NCBI GenBank assembly: GCA_030696455.1
Contig: JAUYSH010000036.1
Location: 21,275-85,274 of the forward strand
Direction: 5' to 3'
Source: Elusimicrobiota bacterium
GTDB taxonomy: Bacteria; Elusimicrobiota; Elusimicrobia; UBA1565; UBA9628
Length of the DNA: 64,000 bases
The stretch's first letter is position 1. Each line of letters begins with the position of its first letter. A program made the position numbers and the translations under genes. This document shows positions 50,088 through 58,266 of the stretch, piece after piece. Below the pieces are notes generated by a model. It was not told the DNA's origin and searched no databases. It was given only the letters and a program-made list of their open reading frames with translations.

Positions 50088-50115
50088 TATCCGCATAACT
50101 TAAGTTATGCGGATA
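50088..50115. repeat. 28-bp perfect palindrome in an AT-rich gap
   Basis: TATCCGCATAACTT and its exact complement form a self-complementary block. It sits in an AT-rich, poly-A/T intergenic run between the caspase lipoprotein and the next gene; flanking AGAC...GTCT may extend the stem. Possible hairpin terminator or operator. Confidence 0.75.
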
Positions 50116-50132
50116 GTCTTTAATAAATCACG

Positions 50133-50537
50133 ATGTTTTTTCGCGAAACGAAGGATATATTTCCGGCGCCGCTGGGCCTCGCCGCGCTGGCCGCCGCGCT
50201 CGCCGCCTGCGCCCCGCCGGTCCGCGACATCCCTCCTTTCGTGAACCTGCGCGTGTGCGTCGAGAGCGAAGCCGACGTCGAGGCCTACCGCCGGCACTTC
50301 AGCTCGGCGGTCGCCGCGGAGCCGCGCGGCGGGCGCGAGTGCGACGTCTCGGTCCGTGCCGCGACGATGCACGCCGGGAAGGTGACTGTGCGCTCGGCCT
50401 ACGACGGCTCCATCCTGGCCGAGATCCACGGCCCGGTGGACCTCGCCCCGCAGTTCGTCAAGATCGCCCTCGAGCCCGGCACGGACGCGCACCGCCGGGT
50501 GATCGAGCAGCGCGCCGCGGCCCGCTCCGCGCCGTAG
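50133..50537 (+). CDS. Hypothetical lipoprotein
   Basis: 134 residues. MFFRETKDIFPAPLGLAALAAALAACAP has a signal-like hydrophobic stretch ending in lipobox LAAC. The rest (VNLRVCVESEADVEAYRRHFSSAVAAEPRGGRECDVSVRAATMHAGKVTVRSAYDGSILAEIHGP) is a small alpha/beta domain with two cysteines. No family recognised. No good RBS is visible; ATG 50133 is the chosen start. Confidence 0.6.
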   Translation: MFFRETKDIFPAPLGLAALAAALAACAPPVRDIPPFVNLRVCVESEADVEAYRRHFSSAVAAEPRGGRECDVSVRAATMHAGKVTVRSAYDGSILAEIHGPVDLAPQFVKIALEPGTDAHRRVIEQRAAARSAP

Positions 50538-50574
50538 ACCTCGCGGGGCTTGTTTTTTTCGGCGACAGAGGCTA

Positions 50575-50580
50575 TATAAG
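50575..50580 (+). promoter_or_regulatory. Putative -10 box of the GspE-like gene
   Basis: TATAAG ends exactly 6 nt before the ATG at 50587; the overlapping TATATA (50573-50578) has TTGTTT (50550-50555) 17 nt upstream. Confidence 0.6.
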
Positions 50581-50586
50581 GGTGTC

Positions 50587-52419
50587 ATGGCTTCACTCCC
50601 GCTCTACTGGAACCGCTGCGAAGGCGACGTCTGGGGCGAGCTGTTCGCTATCAACCTCGACGACCCGCACTTCGACAAGCTCCAGGGCGTGTACATGGTC
50701 TGGCTGGGCGGCAGCAAGCCCGCCGCGATCTGCGCCGGCTCGGGGCTGATCCGGGAGAAGCTCGCCGAGCGCCGCGCGCAGCCGGAGCTCATGGCCCTGC
50801 GCGAGAATTCCCTGCTCGTCACGTGGGCGAAGGTGGACCCCCTCGTGAGCAAAGGCGTCGAGCGCTGGCTCCTGGAGAACCTGAGGCCGAAGCTGGCCAA
50901 CCGGATCCCGGATTCGCTGCCGGTCGAGGTGAACCTCCCGGGACGGCCCGGCGCCGCCGCGCCCGACGCGGGAAATCCGCCCGGCCAGCTGTTCCAGGAC
51001 CTGACCGCGCCGGACGCGGCGCCGCCCTCGCGGCACGCGCCGGATCCCGTCGTCGCGCCGCCGCCCCCGCCGTCGCCGGTCAAGACGCCCCCGGCCTCCA
51101 CGGCGGGCCCGGAGCCGCAGAGGCTGCCGCTCCAGGCCGAGTTCATCGAACTGGTCCGCAAGGCCAAGGAAACGACCCGCGGCGGGATGTTCGGCGGGGG
51201 AGGCAAGGCCAACCCCGAGGAGGAGAAGCTGGTCTCCGACGCCGTGCAGCGGATACTGAAGGAGGCGGTGAAACTGGGCGCCTCGGACGTTCACCTCGAG
51301 CCCCTGGAGGGCGCGCTGCGCATCCGCTTCCGCGTCGACGGCATCCTTGAAGAGATGATGCAGATTCCGGCCGCGCTGAACCTGCGAGTGGTCTCCCATA
51401 TCCGGGTGGCGTGCGGCCTCGACCCTGAGCGCGGCATCGGCACGAGCAGACCCGAGGACGCGCGCATGTCCCTCTCGCAGGAAGGCATCGAGGTCGACCT
51501 GCGGCTGTCGACGTTTCCGACGCCGAACGGCGACAAGGCCGTGCTGCGCCTGATCCCGCGGAGCTCGAAGGTTCCGGCCCTGGAGGAGATCGGGCTCGAC
51601 CCAAAGATCACCGAGGCCCTGCGCTCGGTGAGCGCCCGCCCTCAGGGAATGTTCATCGTGACCGGCCCTACCGGGAGCGGAAAATCGACGACGCTGTACA
51701 CTTTACTGCAGCAGATCAATTCTCCGTCGCGCAACATCGTCACCCTCGAGGACCCGATCGAGAAGAAGATTCCGGGGATCAATCAGGGGATGATCCAGCC
51801 CAAGGCGGGCTTCGGTTTTGCCGAGGGCCTGCGCGCGATCCTGCGCCAGGACCCGAACGTGATCATGGTCGGCGAGATCCGCGACCTCGAGACGGCGGAG
51901 ATCGCCGTGTCGGCCTCCCTGACGGGCCACATGATCTTCACGACCTTGCACACCAACAGCGCTCTCGGCGCCATCACGCGCCTGTTCGACATGGGCCTCG
52001 AGCCGTTCCTGATCGCGTCGGCGCTGACGGCCGTCTCCGCGCAGCGGCTGGCGCGGAAAGTGTGCTCGGCCTGCGCCCAGCCCTACGAGCCGACCGCCGC
52101 CGAGATCGCCGAGATCGAACACCGGGTGAAAAGCGGCGGCATCGGCATGCCCGCGGGCCTGCTGAAGAACCTCAAGCGCGGCGCCGGGTGCGGCGCCTGC
52201 CGCTCGAGCGGCTACCTCGGGCGAGCCCTGCTCTTCGAGTTCGTCGCCATCAGCCCGGCCTTGCGGGCGCTGATCTTGAAAAAGGCCGGCCTCGACGACC
52301 TGCGCGCGGCGGCGCTCAAGGACGGCAACTACCCCCTGATCGCCGACGGCCTGCGCATGGCCGCCGCGGGCACCATCTCGATCTCCGAGGTCTTCCGCAT
52401 CGTCGATTCGACGGACTAG
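50587..52419 (+). CDS. GspE/PilB-family ATPase with GIY-YIG-like N-terminal domain
   Basis: 610 residues. The ATPase part is complete: ASDVHLEPLEGALRIRFRVDG, Walker A GPTGSGKST (360-368), Asp box TLEDPIE, Walker B GEIRDLETAEIA, His box TLHTNSA and the zinc tetracysteine CSACAQ/CGACRSSGYLGR. Residues 1-110, however, are not the usual MshEN/GspE N-terminus: GVYMVWLGGSKPAAICAGSGLIREKLAERR... SLLVTWAKVDPLVSKGVERWLLENLRPKLANRIP resembles a GIY-YIG-like fold, joined by a Pro-rich linker (about 140-175). Powers a type IV pilus or type II secretion-like machine; its partners are not adjacent. Confidence 0.88.
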   Translation: MASLPLYWNRCEGDVWGELFAINLDDPHFDKLQGVYMVWLGGSKPAAICAGSGLIREKLAERRAQPELMALRENSLLVTWAKVDPLVSKGVERWLLENLRPKLANRIPDSLPVEVNLPGRPGAAAPDAGNPPGQLFQDLTAPDAAPPSRHAPDPVVAPPPPPSPVKTPPASTAGPEPQRLPLQAEFIELVRKAKETTRGGMFGGGGKANPEEEKLVSDAVQRILKEAVKLGASDVHLEPLEGALRIRFRVDGILEEMMQIPAALNLRVVSHIRVACGLDPERGIGTSRPEDARMSLSQEGIEVDLRLSTFPTPNGDKAVLRLIPRSSKVPALEEIGLDPKITEALRSVSARPQGMFIVTGPTGSGKSTTLYTLLQQINSPSRNIVTLEDPIEKKIPGINQGMIQPKAGFGFAEGLRAILRQDPNVIMVGEIRDLETAEIAVSASLTGHMIFTTLHTNSALGAITRLFDMGLEPFLIASALTAVSAQRLARKVCSACAQPYEPTAAEIAEIEHRVKSGGIGMPAGLLKNLKRGAGCGACRSSGYLGRALLFEFVAISPALRALILKKAGLDDLRAAALKDGNYPLIADGLRMAAAGTISISEVFRIVDSTD

Positions 52420-52422
52420 AGT

Positions 52423-52502
52423 TGGCGTCAGTCCTGTCGTTGTTTCAGTATTCGTGGGGAATCTCCTTATCGAATACCGAAACAACGACAGGACTGACAC
52501 CA
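52423..52502. repeat. 80-bp REP/MITE-like inverted repeat
   Basis: The 32-nt arms (TGGCGTCAGTCCTGTCGTTG... and ...CAACGACAGGACTGACACCA) pair over 30 positions (two mismatches) around a 16-nt loop (TGGGGAATCTCCTTAT). It lies between the GspE-like gene stop and the purD promoter. Looks like a REP or MITE, perhaps also acting as a terminator. Confidence 0.8.
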
Positions 52503-52521
52503 GAATTCCGCGCGATTTAGG

Positions 52522-52527
52522 TATCAT
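52522..52527 (+). promoter_or_regulatory. Putative leaderless -10 box of purD
   Basis: TATCAT ends exactly 6 nt before the GTG at 52534. Confidence 0.6.
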
Positions 52528-52533
52528 CAAGCC

Positions 52534-53793
52534 GTGAAGGTACTCCTTCTCGGCTCCGGCGGCAGGGAACACGCGATGGCGTGGTCGTTGGCCAAGAGCC
52601 CCCGGCTCACGAAGCTGTGGGCCGCTCCCGGCTCCGACGGCATGGGCGTCCTGGCCGAGCGCGTCCCCCTCGACCCCCTCGATCCGGAGGCCGTGTCGCG
52701 GTTTTGTATCGGCAAGGGCGTGGAGCTCGTCGTGATCGGCCCGGAAGCCCCGCTCGCCGCGGGCGTCGCCGACGCCGTCCGGGCCGCGGGCATCCCCGTT
52801 TTCGGACCGGGCAAGGAAGGCGCGCGCCTGGAATCCTCCAAGGCCTTCGCCAAGGACTTCATGCTGCGCCACGGCCTGCCCACCGCGCGCGCGCGCGTCG
52901 GCGGATATGAGGAAGCCCTGGCGGCAGCCAGGGCGTTCGAGGGGCGCTGCGCCGTGAAGGCCGACGGCCTCGCCGCCGGCAAGGGCGTGATCGTCTGCAC
53001 GGCGCTGGCGGAGGCCGAGGCGGCGGTCTCGACGCTCGCGGCCACCGGCGCGGGAAGCACCCTGCTCGTCGAGGAGCTGCTGAGCGGGCCCGAGATCTCG
53101 ATGATGGCCGTGCTCGACGGGAAATCATACGCCCTGCTCCCCGCGAGCCAGGACCACAAGCGCCTGCTCGACGGGGACCTCGGCCCCAACACCGGCGGCA
53201 TGGGAGCCCTGTGCCCCGTGCCGCTCGACGACGCCATGCTCCGCACGATCCGCGCGTCGGTGTTCGACCGCGCGCTCGCCGGCCTGGCGAAGGACGGCCT
53301 CGACTTCCGCGGCGTCCTGTACGCGGGCCTCATGCTCACGCCGGACGGGCCCAAGCTGCTCGAGTTCAACGCCCGCCTCGGCGATCCGGAGGCCCAGGCC
53401 GTGCTGCCCCTGCTCGACGCCGACTTCCTCGAGCTGTGCCTCGCCTGCGCGCGCGGCGAGCTGGGCGTGGACCGCGTCCCGGCCCGCGCGGGGGCCTGCG
53501 TGTCGGTGGTCGTCGCGGCCGAAGGCTACCCGGAGGCGCCCAAGCCCGGCGCCGAGGTCACCCCCGGCGCCGCGCACGGCCTCGACGGCGTGATGGTGTT
53601 CCACGCGGGCACGAAGAAGGAAGGAAGCCGCTGGCTCGCCGCGGGCGGGCGGGTGCTCGCCGTCGTCGGCCTCGGCGCGGACCTCGCCGCGGCGCGCGAA
53701 CGCGCCTACGCCGCCCTGCCGCGCGTGGCCGGACCCCGCTTGCGCTGGAGAAAGGACGTCGCCGCCAAGGTGCTCGGAAGGAGCCTCGCGTGA
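52534..53793 (+). CDS. purD: Phosphoribosylamine-glycine ligase (GAR synthetase)
   Basis: 419 residues, GTG start. [17 protein letters not shown] at the N-terminus, ATP-grasp region ([17 protein letters not shown]) and [13 protein letters not shown] are diagnostic. Makes GAR from PRA, glycine and ATP. Overlaps purE by GTGA and heads the purD-purE-purK-rarD operon. Confidence 0.96.
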   Translation: MKVLLLGSGGREHAMAWSLAKSPRLTKLWAAPGSDGMGVLAERVPLDPLDPEAVSRFCIGKGVELVVIGPEAPLAAGVADAVRAAGIPVFGPGKEGARLESSKAFAKDFMLRHGLPTARARVGGYEEALAAARAFEGRCAVKADGLAAGKGVIVCTALAEAEAAVSTLAATGAGSTLLVEELLSGPEISMMAVLDGKSYALLPASQDHKRLLDGDLGPNTGGMGALCPVPLDDAMLRTIRASVFDRALAGLAKDGLDFRGVLYAGLMLTPDGPKLLEFNARLGDPEAQAVLPLLDADFLELCLACARGELGVDRVPARAGACVSVVVAAEGYPEAPKPGAEVTPGAAHGLDGVMVFHAGTKKEGSRWLAAGGRVLAVVGLGADLAAARERAYAALPRVAGPRLRWRKDVAAKVLGRSLA

Positions 53794-54278
53794 AAAAGAC
53801 CAGACCCCTCGTCGGCATCATCATGGGCAGCAAGTCGGACTGGAAGACGATGAAGGCCGCCGCCGACGTTCTCCGTGATTATCAAGTGCCGTACGAGGCC
53901 TCGGTCGTCTCGGCCCACCGGACGCCTCTGCGGCTGTTCAGCTACGCGGCCTCCGCCGAGAAGAAGGGCCTGCGCGTGATCATCGCCGGGGCCGGGGGTG
54001 CTGCGCACCTGCCGGGCATGACCGCGGCGATGACCTGGCTGCCCGTGCTCGGCGTGCCCGTCGAGTCGCGCGCGCTCAAGGGGCTCGACAGCCTGCTGTC
54101 GATCAACCAGATGCCCCGCGGCGTCGCCGTCGCCACGCTCGCGATCGGCGAGGCGGGTGCCGCCAACGCCGGCCATCTCGCGGCGCAGATCCTGGCGCTC
54201 AACGACCCGGCGCTGTCGGCGCGCGTGATGAAGTTCCGCGACGCCCAGACGCGCAAGGTCCTGCGGGACGCGCTGTAG
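53790..54278 (+). CDS. purE: N5-CAIR mutase
   Basis: Starts at GTG 53790 ([21 protein letters not shown]); the track's longer ORF is a shadow. 162 residues with [15 protein letters not shown] and [11 protein letters not shown], the class I PurE active-site strands. Class I pairs with PurK, encoded next with TAGTG overlap. Converts N5-CAIR to CAIR. Confidence 0.95.
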   Translation: MKKTRPLVGIIMGSKSDWKTMKAAADVLRDYQVPYEASVVSAHRTPLRLFSYAASAEKKGLRVIIAGAGGAAHLPGMTAAMTWLPVLGVPVESRALKGLDSLLSINQMPRGVAVATLAIGEAGAANAGHLAAQILALNDPALSARVMKFRDAQTRKVLRDAL

Positions 54279-55390
54279 TGGACCCGCTGGCGCCGGGCAA
54301 GACCCTCGGCATTCTGGGCGGCGGCCAGCTCGGGCGTCTGATCGCCGAGGCGGCCAAATCCCTCGGCTACCGCACCGCCGCGCTCGACTCCTCGCCTTCC
54401 GCGCCCGCCCTTCAGGTCGTGGACAAGCCGTTCGTCGGAGCCGTGGATGACGCGGCCGCGGCGCTCAAGCTCGCCACGGCGTCCGATCTCGTGACGCTCG
54501 AATGGGAGCTCATCCCGGTCAAGGTCCTGGAGGTCGTCGCGGCGGCCCGGCCGCTTTTCCCCGCGCCCTCGGTCCTCGGCCTCATCCAGGACCGGCTGAC
54601 ACAGAAGAATTTCCTGCGCAAGCAAGGCTTTCCCCAGACCCCCTACGGCGAGGCGGCGACGGCCGCGGGCTGGAAATACCCGGTCATCCTCAAGCGGCGC
54701 TCGCACGGCTACGACGGCAAGGGCCAGTGCCGCCTCGCGAGCGAAGCCGACGCCCCCAAGGCCTCCGAGGTCCTGAAGGCTCCGTGCGTCTGGGAGAAGC
54801 TGGTCGATTTCAAGGCGGAGATCTCGGTCATCCTCGCGCGCGGCCGCGACGGCGCGACCGCCGTCTACCCCGTCGCCGAGAACGTCCACCGCAACGGCAT
54901 TCTCCACGCCACCCGCGCGCCGGCGCGCCTCCCGCGAGACGTCGAGGGCAAGGCGGTCGCCTTGGCGGTTGAAATCGCCGGGGCCCTCGGGCATGTCGGG
55001 GTGATGGCCGTCGAGATGTTCCTTCTCCACGACGAATCCCTGCTCGTCAACGAGATCGCCCCGCGCGTGCACAACAGCGGCCACTACACTTTGGGCGGCT
55101 GCGCCGTGTCGCAGTTCGAGCAGCACGTGCGCGCCGTGTGCGGCCTGCCGCTGGGGCGCACGGAGCTTCTCGAGGGCCGGGCGGCGATGGTCAACCTGCT
55201 CGGCGACCTGTGGGAGAAGGGCGAGCCGGATTGGGCCCCGCTCAGGGCCATCCCGGGCGCGACCTTGCATCTTTACGGCAAGTCCGGCGCGCGCCCGGGA
55301 CGAAAGATGGGCCATTACACCGTCGTCGGCGCCGCCGCCGAGACGGAGTTTGACCGGGCCGACAAGCGGCTTCTACAGCTGCGCGGATGA
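54278..55390 (+). CDS. purK: N5-CAIR synthetase
   Basis: 370 residues, GTG start. LGILGGGQLGRLIAEAAKSLGYR (N-terminal biotin-carboxylase-like fold), ATP-grasp KRRSHGYDGKGQ and NEIAPRVHNSGHYTLGGCAVSQFEQHVRAV match PurK. Uses ATP and bicarbonate to make N5-CAIR for PurE. Overlaps the RarD gene by ATGA. Confidence 0.95.
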   Translation: MDPLAPGKTLGILGGGQLGRLIAEAAKSLGYRTAALDSSPSAPALQVVDKPFVGAVDDAAAALKLATASDLVTLEWELIPVKVLEVVAAARPLFPAPSVLGLIQDRLTQKNFLRKQGFPQTPYGEAATAAGWKYPVILKRRSHGYDGKGQCRLASEADAPKASEVLKAPCVWEKLVDFKAEISVILARGRDGATAVYPVAENVHRNGILHATRAPARLPRDVEGKAVALAVEIAGALGHVGVMAVEMFLLHDESLLVNEIAPRVHNSGHYTLGGCAVSQFEQHVRAVCGLPLGRTELLEGRAAMVNLLGDLWEKGEPDWAPLRAIPGATLHLYGKSGARPGRKMGHYTVVGAAAETEFDRADKRLLQLRG

Positions 55391-56262
55391 CGGAAACGCC
55401 CCGCGGCCTGCTCTACGCCCTCGGGGCGTTCGGCCTTTGGGGCCTGAGCCCGGTCTACTGGCGGCTGCTGTCCCATGTCCCGGCCCACGAGATACTCCTG
55501 CACCGCGTGGCCTGGTCCGCGCTCTTCCTCGCCTTCGTCACGCGCGGCCGCTGGAACGAGCTGCGCCGCGCGGCGGAGCGCCCGAGGACGGCGGCGACCT
55601 TGGCCGCGACGACGATGCTCATCGGCGCGAACTGGTACCTCTATATCAAGGCCATCGAAGACCTCCGCGTGCTCGACTCGAGCCTCGGCTATTACATCAA
55701 CCCGCTCGTCAGCGTGGCGCTCGGCGTCGTCGTGCTCGGCGAGCGCATGCGCCGTCTGCAGGCCCTCGCCGCCGTTCTCGCTCTGGCCGGCGTGCTCTGG
55801 CTCGTGAAGGCGCACGGGCACCTGCCCTGGCTTTCCCTCGCGTTGGCGGGAACGTTCGCTTCCTACGGGCTGCTCCGCAAGACCGCGCACGTCGACGCCC
55901 TCGTCGGGCTGACCCTCGAAACCTTTCTGCTCGCCGTCCCCTCGCTGGGAGCCCTTCTCTGGCTCGCCGCGCGCGGGCACGCGCCGCCCGACGCACGCAC
56001 CTGGCTGCTCCTCGCGGGCGGGGCGGTCGTGACCGCCGTGCCCCTCCTTTGGTTCGTCGAGGCCGCCCGCCGCCTCGACCTCAAAACCATGGGCTTCCTC
56101 CAGTTCTCCTCGCCGACCCTCCAGTTCCTGATCGCCGTGTTCGCCTTCGGCGAGCCCCTGTCGCGCGAGCGCCTGCTCAGCTTCGCCATGATCTGGGCCG
56201 CGGTCGCCCTCTACTGCGCCGACGCCGCGCTCACCCGCTCGAGAACGAAAGCGTTGAAATAA
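55387..56262 (+). CDS. rarD: RarD-type EamA/DMT permease
   Basis: 291 residues, about ten hydrophobic helices. The RarD signatures LYALGAFGLWGLSPVYWRLLSHVPAHEILLHRVAWS and NWYLYIKAIEDLRVLDSSLGYYINPLV are present. A drug/metabolite-superfamily exporter of unknown substrate. It overlaps purK by ATGA, so it is coexpressed with purine genes, perhaps by position only. Confidence 0.9.
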   Translation: MTETPRGLLYALGAFGLWGLSPVYWRLLSHVPAHEILLHRVAWSALFLAFVTRGRWNELRRAAERPRTAATLAATTMLIGANWYLYIKAIEDLRVLDSSLGYYINPLVSVALGVVVLGERMRRLQALAAVLALAGVLWLVKAHGHLPWLSLALAGTFASYGLLRKTAHVDALVGLTLETFLLAVPSLGALLWLAARGHAPPDARTWLLLAGGAVVTAVPLLWFVEAARRLDLKTMGFLQFSSPTLQFLIAVFAFGEPLSRERLLSFAMIWAAVALYCADAALTRSRTKALK

Positions 56263-56334
56263 TTTCACCGCGCGTCCATGGGGCCGCGCGCGCGGGCGCC
56301 GTATAATGGCCTCAGCCGGTCACGGGAGGCACCC

Positions 56335-56946
56335 ATGAACGACACCGTTCGACGCGCGGCCCTGGGGCTGCTGCTGCTCGCCCCGACGGCGGTCCGCGCG
56401 CAGTTCCACGAAGAGCCGGACCTCTCCGGGATCGGTCTGTCCGGTCAAACCCCGGAGTCGATCATCCTCAACTGGCCGACGTTCTCCTACCGCCTGTCGC
56501 GGCTCATGCTCGCCGAATACGGCCAGCCGGCCGAGGCGTCCGATCACCGTCTCACCTGGGTCGACAACGCCCCCTGGAAAAGGACCGTCGTCTACCGCAA
56601 GCCGCCGAAGGACCGGATGCTCACGAGCGGCGCGGGCCGTCTCGAGCAGAGCGTCGCCTACCGCGTCCCGCCCGACCGGCTCGCCGACCTGGGGCGCTTC
56701 GACATGGACATCGAGGCCGACAAGGACGCGGGGCGGCTCACCGCGATCTCCGACTCCGAAAGCGAGAACATTCTCGTCCTCAACCTCGCCGACGAGGTCA
56801 TCGCGGGCCGCCGGTCGCCGGCGAGCGCGAAGGAATTCCGCCGCAAGCAGCTGGCCCTGCGGGACTCGGGAAAAACCTCGCCCTATCTCGAAAGGCTGCT
56901 GTTCGTTCCCGCGGGCGGCGCGCCGGATCCGGAAAGCCCGGACTAG
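56335..56946 (+). CDS. Secreted hypothetical protein
   Basis: GGGAGG and ATG 56335 follow a TATAAT box (56302-56307) with a normal leader. 203 residues: signal peptide (MNDTVRRAALGLLLLAPTAVRAQ), then a domain with LNWPTFSYRLSRLMLAEYGQPAEASDHRLTWVDNAPWKRTVVYRKPP and a charged C-terminus. No family recognised; likely periplasmic. The stop overlaps the convergent gene (CTAG). Confidence 0.75.
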   Translation: MNDTVRRAALGLLLLAPTAVRAQFHEEPDLSGIGLSGQTPESIILNWPTFSYRLSRLMLAEYGQPAEASDHRLTWVDNAPWKRTVVYRKPPKDRMLTSGAGRLEQSVAYRVPPDRLADLGRFDMDIEADKDAGRLTAISDSESENILVLNLADEVIAGRRSPASAKEFRRKQLALRDSGKTSPYLERLLFVPAGGAPDPESPD

Positions 56947-57245
56947 GCTTTCTTCTTCGCGGCCTTCTTCTTGGGGGGCGCCTTGCGCAGCGAGCCGCGC
57001 CGGCGGGGCTTGAGCAGGGACGCCTGGCGGCGCAGCTCCGCGATGACCGCGCGGAAGGCGATCGCCTCGTCCTCGGTGACCCGGATGAAGTGCTCGCCGT
57101 GTTTGAAGCGCGCGATCTCCCCGGTCTTGAGCTTGAGGGCGATCTTGTCGCCCTCGACTCCGAGGACGAGGCCGTGCTCCCCGCTCAGCTCGTTGCGCAG
57201 GACGTCGAAGAGGCGTACGTTGGACAGCTCGATGGGCAGGCTCAT
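56943..57245 (-). CDS. Small hypothetical protein with Lys-rich tail
   Basis: 100 residues. LSNVRLFDVLRNELSGEHGLVLGVEGDKIALKLKTGEIARFKHGEHFIRVTEDEAIAFRAVIAEL is a compact beta-rich domain; the C-terminus KPRRRGSLRKAPPKKKAAKKKA suggests RNA/DNA binding. A TAAAAT box ends 6 nt before the ATG. No family recognised. Confidence 0.65.
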   Translation of the reverse strand: MSLPIELSNVRLFDVLRNELSGEHGLVLGVEGDKIALKLKTGEIARFKHGEHFIRVTEDEAIAFRAVIAELRRQASLLKPRRRGSLRKAPPKKKAAKKKA

Positions 57246-57251
57246 GGCCCG

Positions 57252-57257
57252 ATTTTA
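57252..57257 (-). promoter_or_regulatory. Putative leaderless -10 box of the gene at 57245
   Basis: TAAAAT on the minus strand ends exactly 6 nt before the ATG. Confidence 0.55.
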
Positions 57258-57298
57258 GCAAAACACCGGCGCGGGGGAGCGCATAGACGCGCGACCGC

Positions 57299-57304
57299 TA
57301 AAAT
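57299..57304 (+). promoter_or_regulatory. Putative -10 box of the pyr operon
   Basis: TAAAAT is about 38 nt before the TTG start at 57343, leaving a short leader with a GGCG...CGCC hairpin before pyrB. It is divergent from the TAAAAT box of the 57245 gene. Confidence 0.45.
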
Positions 57305-57342
57305 AGTCTAATCATCACGGCGGATTTCATCGCCGGGGAAAA

Positions 57343-58266
57343 TTGGCGCCGACTACCTGGGAAAGAAAGGACCTGCTCGGCCTGGAAGGGCTGAGCGCCT
57401 TCGAGATCGAGACGATCCTCGATTTAGCCGCTTCATTCAAATCCGCCCCTCCGGCGGACGACCTCAAGGGCCGCACCGTCGCCTTCATTTTCACCGAAGC
57501 CTCGACGCGCACGCGCTCCTCCTTCGAGACGGCGGCCAGGCGGCTCGGCTCCGACGTATTGAGTTTTTCGCCTGTAGGTTCCTCATTATCCAAAGGCGAA
57601 ACCCTTCTCGACACCTTCCTCAACCTCCAGGCCGTCGGCGTCACCCATTTCGTCGTGCGCCACGAGCGCTCCGGCGTCCTCGAGGAGCTCGCGCCCCTGC
57701 TCAAGGCCTCCGTGATCAACGCCGGGGACGGCTGGCACGAGCACCCGACGCAGGCCCTGCTCGACCTGCTCACCTTGCGCGACCGTTGGGGCGGCTTCAA
57801 GGGGAAGAAGATCGTCATCCTCGGGGACATACGCCACAGCCGCGTCGCGCGCTCGAACCTGTTCGCGCTCAAGAAGCTCGGGGCGAAAGTCGTCTTCTGC
57901 GGACCGACCCCGTTGTGCCCCGACGATTTTTCGGCTCTGGGCGCCACCGTCGAACATGACGTCGAAAAAGCATTGAAAGGAGCGGACGCGGTCAACGTCC
58001 TGCGCCTGCAGATCGAGCGCATGGATCAAGGCTTCGTGCCCTCGCTCGCCGACTACGCCCTGGCCTACCAGCTCACGCCCGCGCGGGCCGACCTCATGAA
58101 GCCCGAGGCGCTCGTCCTTCACCCAGGGCCGATCAACCGCGGCGTGGAGATCGCCTCCGAGGTCGCCGACGGGCCCCGCTCGGTGATCCTCGAGCAGGTC
58201 GCCAACGGCGTGCTCGCGCGCATGGCCGTGCTCTCGTTGTGCGAGCAAGGGAGGTCTCTTGCCTGA
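57343..58266 (+). CDS. pyrB: Aspartate carbamoyltransferase, catalytic subunit
   Basis: 307 residues, TTG start. The carbamoyl-phosphate site FTEASTRTRSSFE and aspartate-site HPTQALLDLLTL are intact; also VLHPGPINRGVEI. First committed step of pyrimidine synthesis. No pyrI regulatory gene adjacent. Overlaps pyrC by 8 nt, whose GGAGG sits inside pyrB. Confidence 0.96.
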   Translation: MAPTTWERKDLLGLEGLSAFEIETILDLAASFKSAPPADDLKGRTVAFIFTEASTRTRSSFETAARRLGSDVLSFSPVGSSLSKGETLLDTFLNLQAVGVTHFVVRHERSGVLEELAPLLKASVINAGDGWHEHPTQALLDLLTLRDRWGGFKGKKIVILGDIRHSRVARSNLFALKKLGAKVVFCGPTPLCPDDFSALGATVEHDVEKALKGADAVNVLRLQIERMDQGFVPSLADYALAYQLTPARADLMKPEALVLHPGPINRGVEIASEVADGPRSVILEQVANGVLARMAVLSLCEQGRSLA

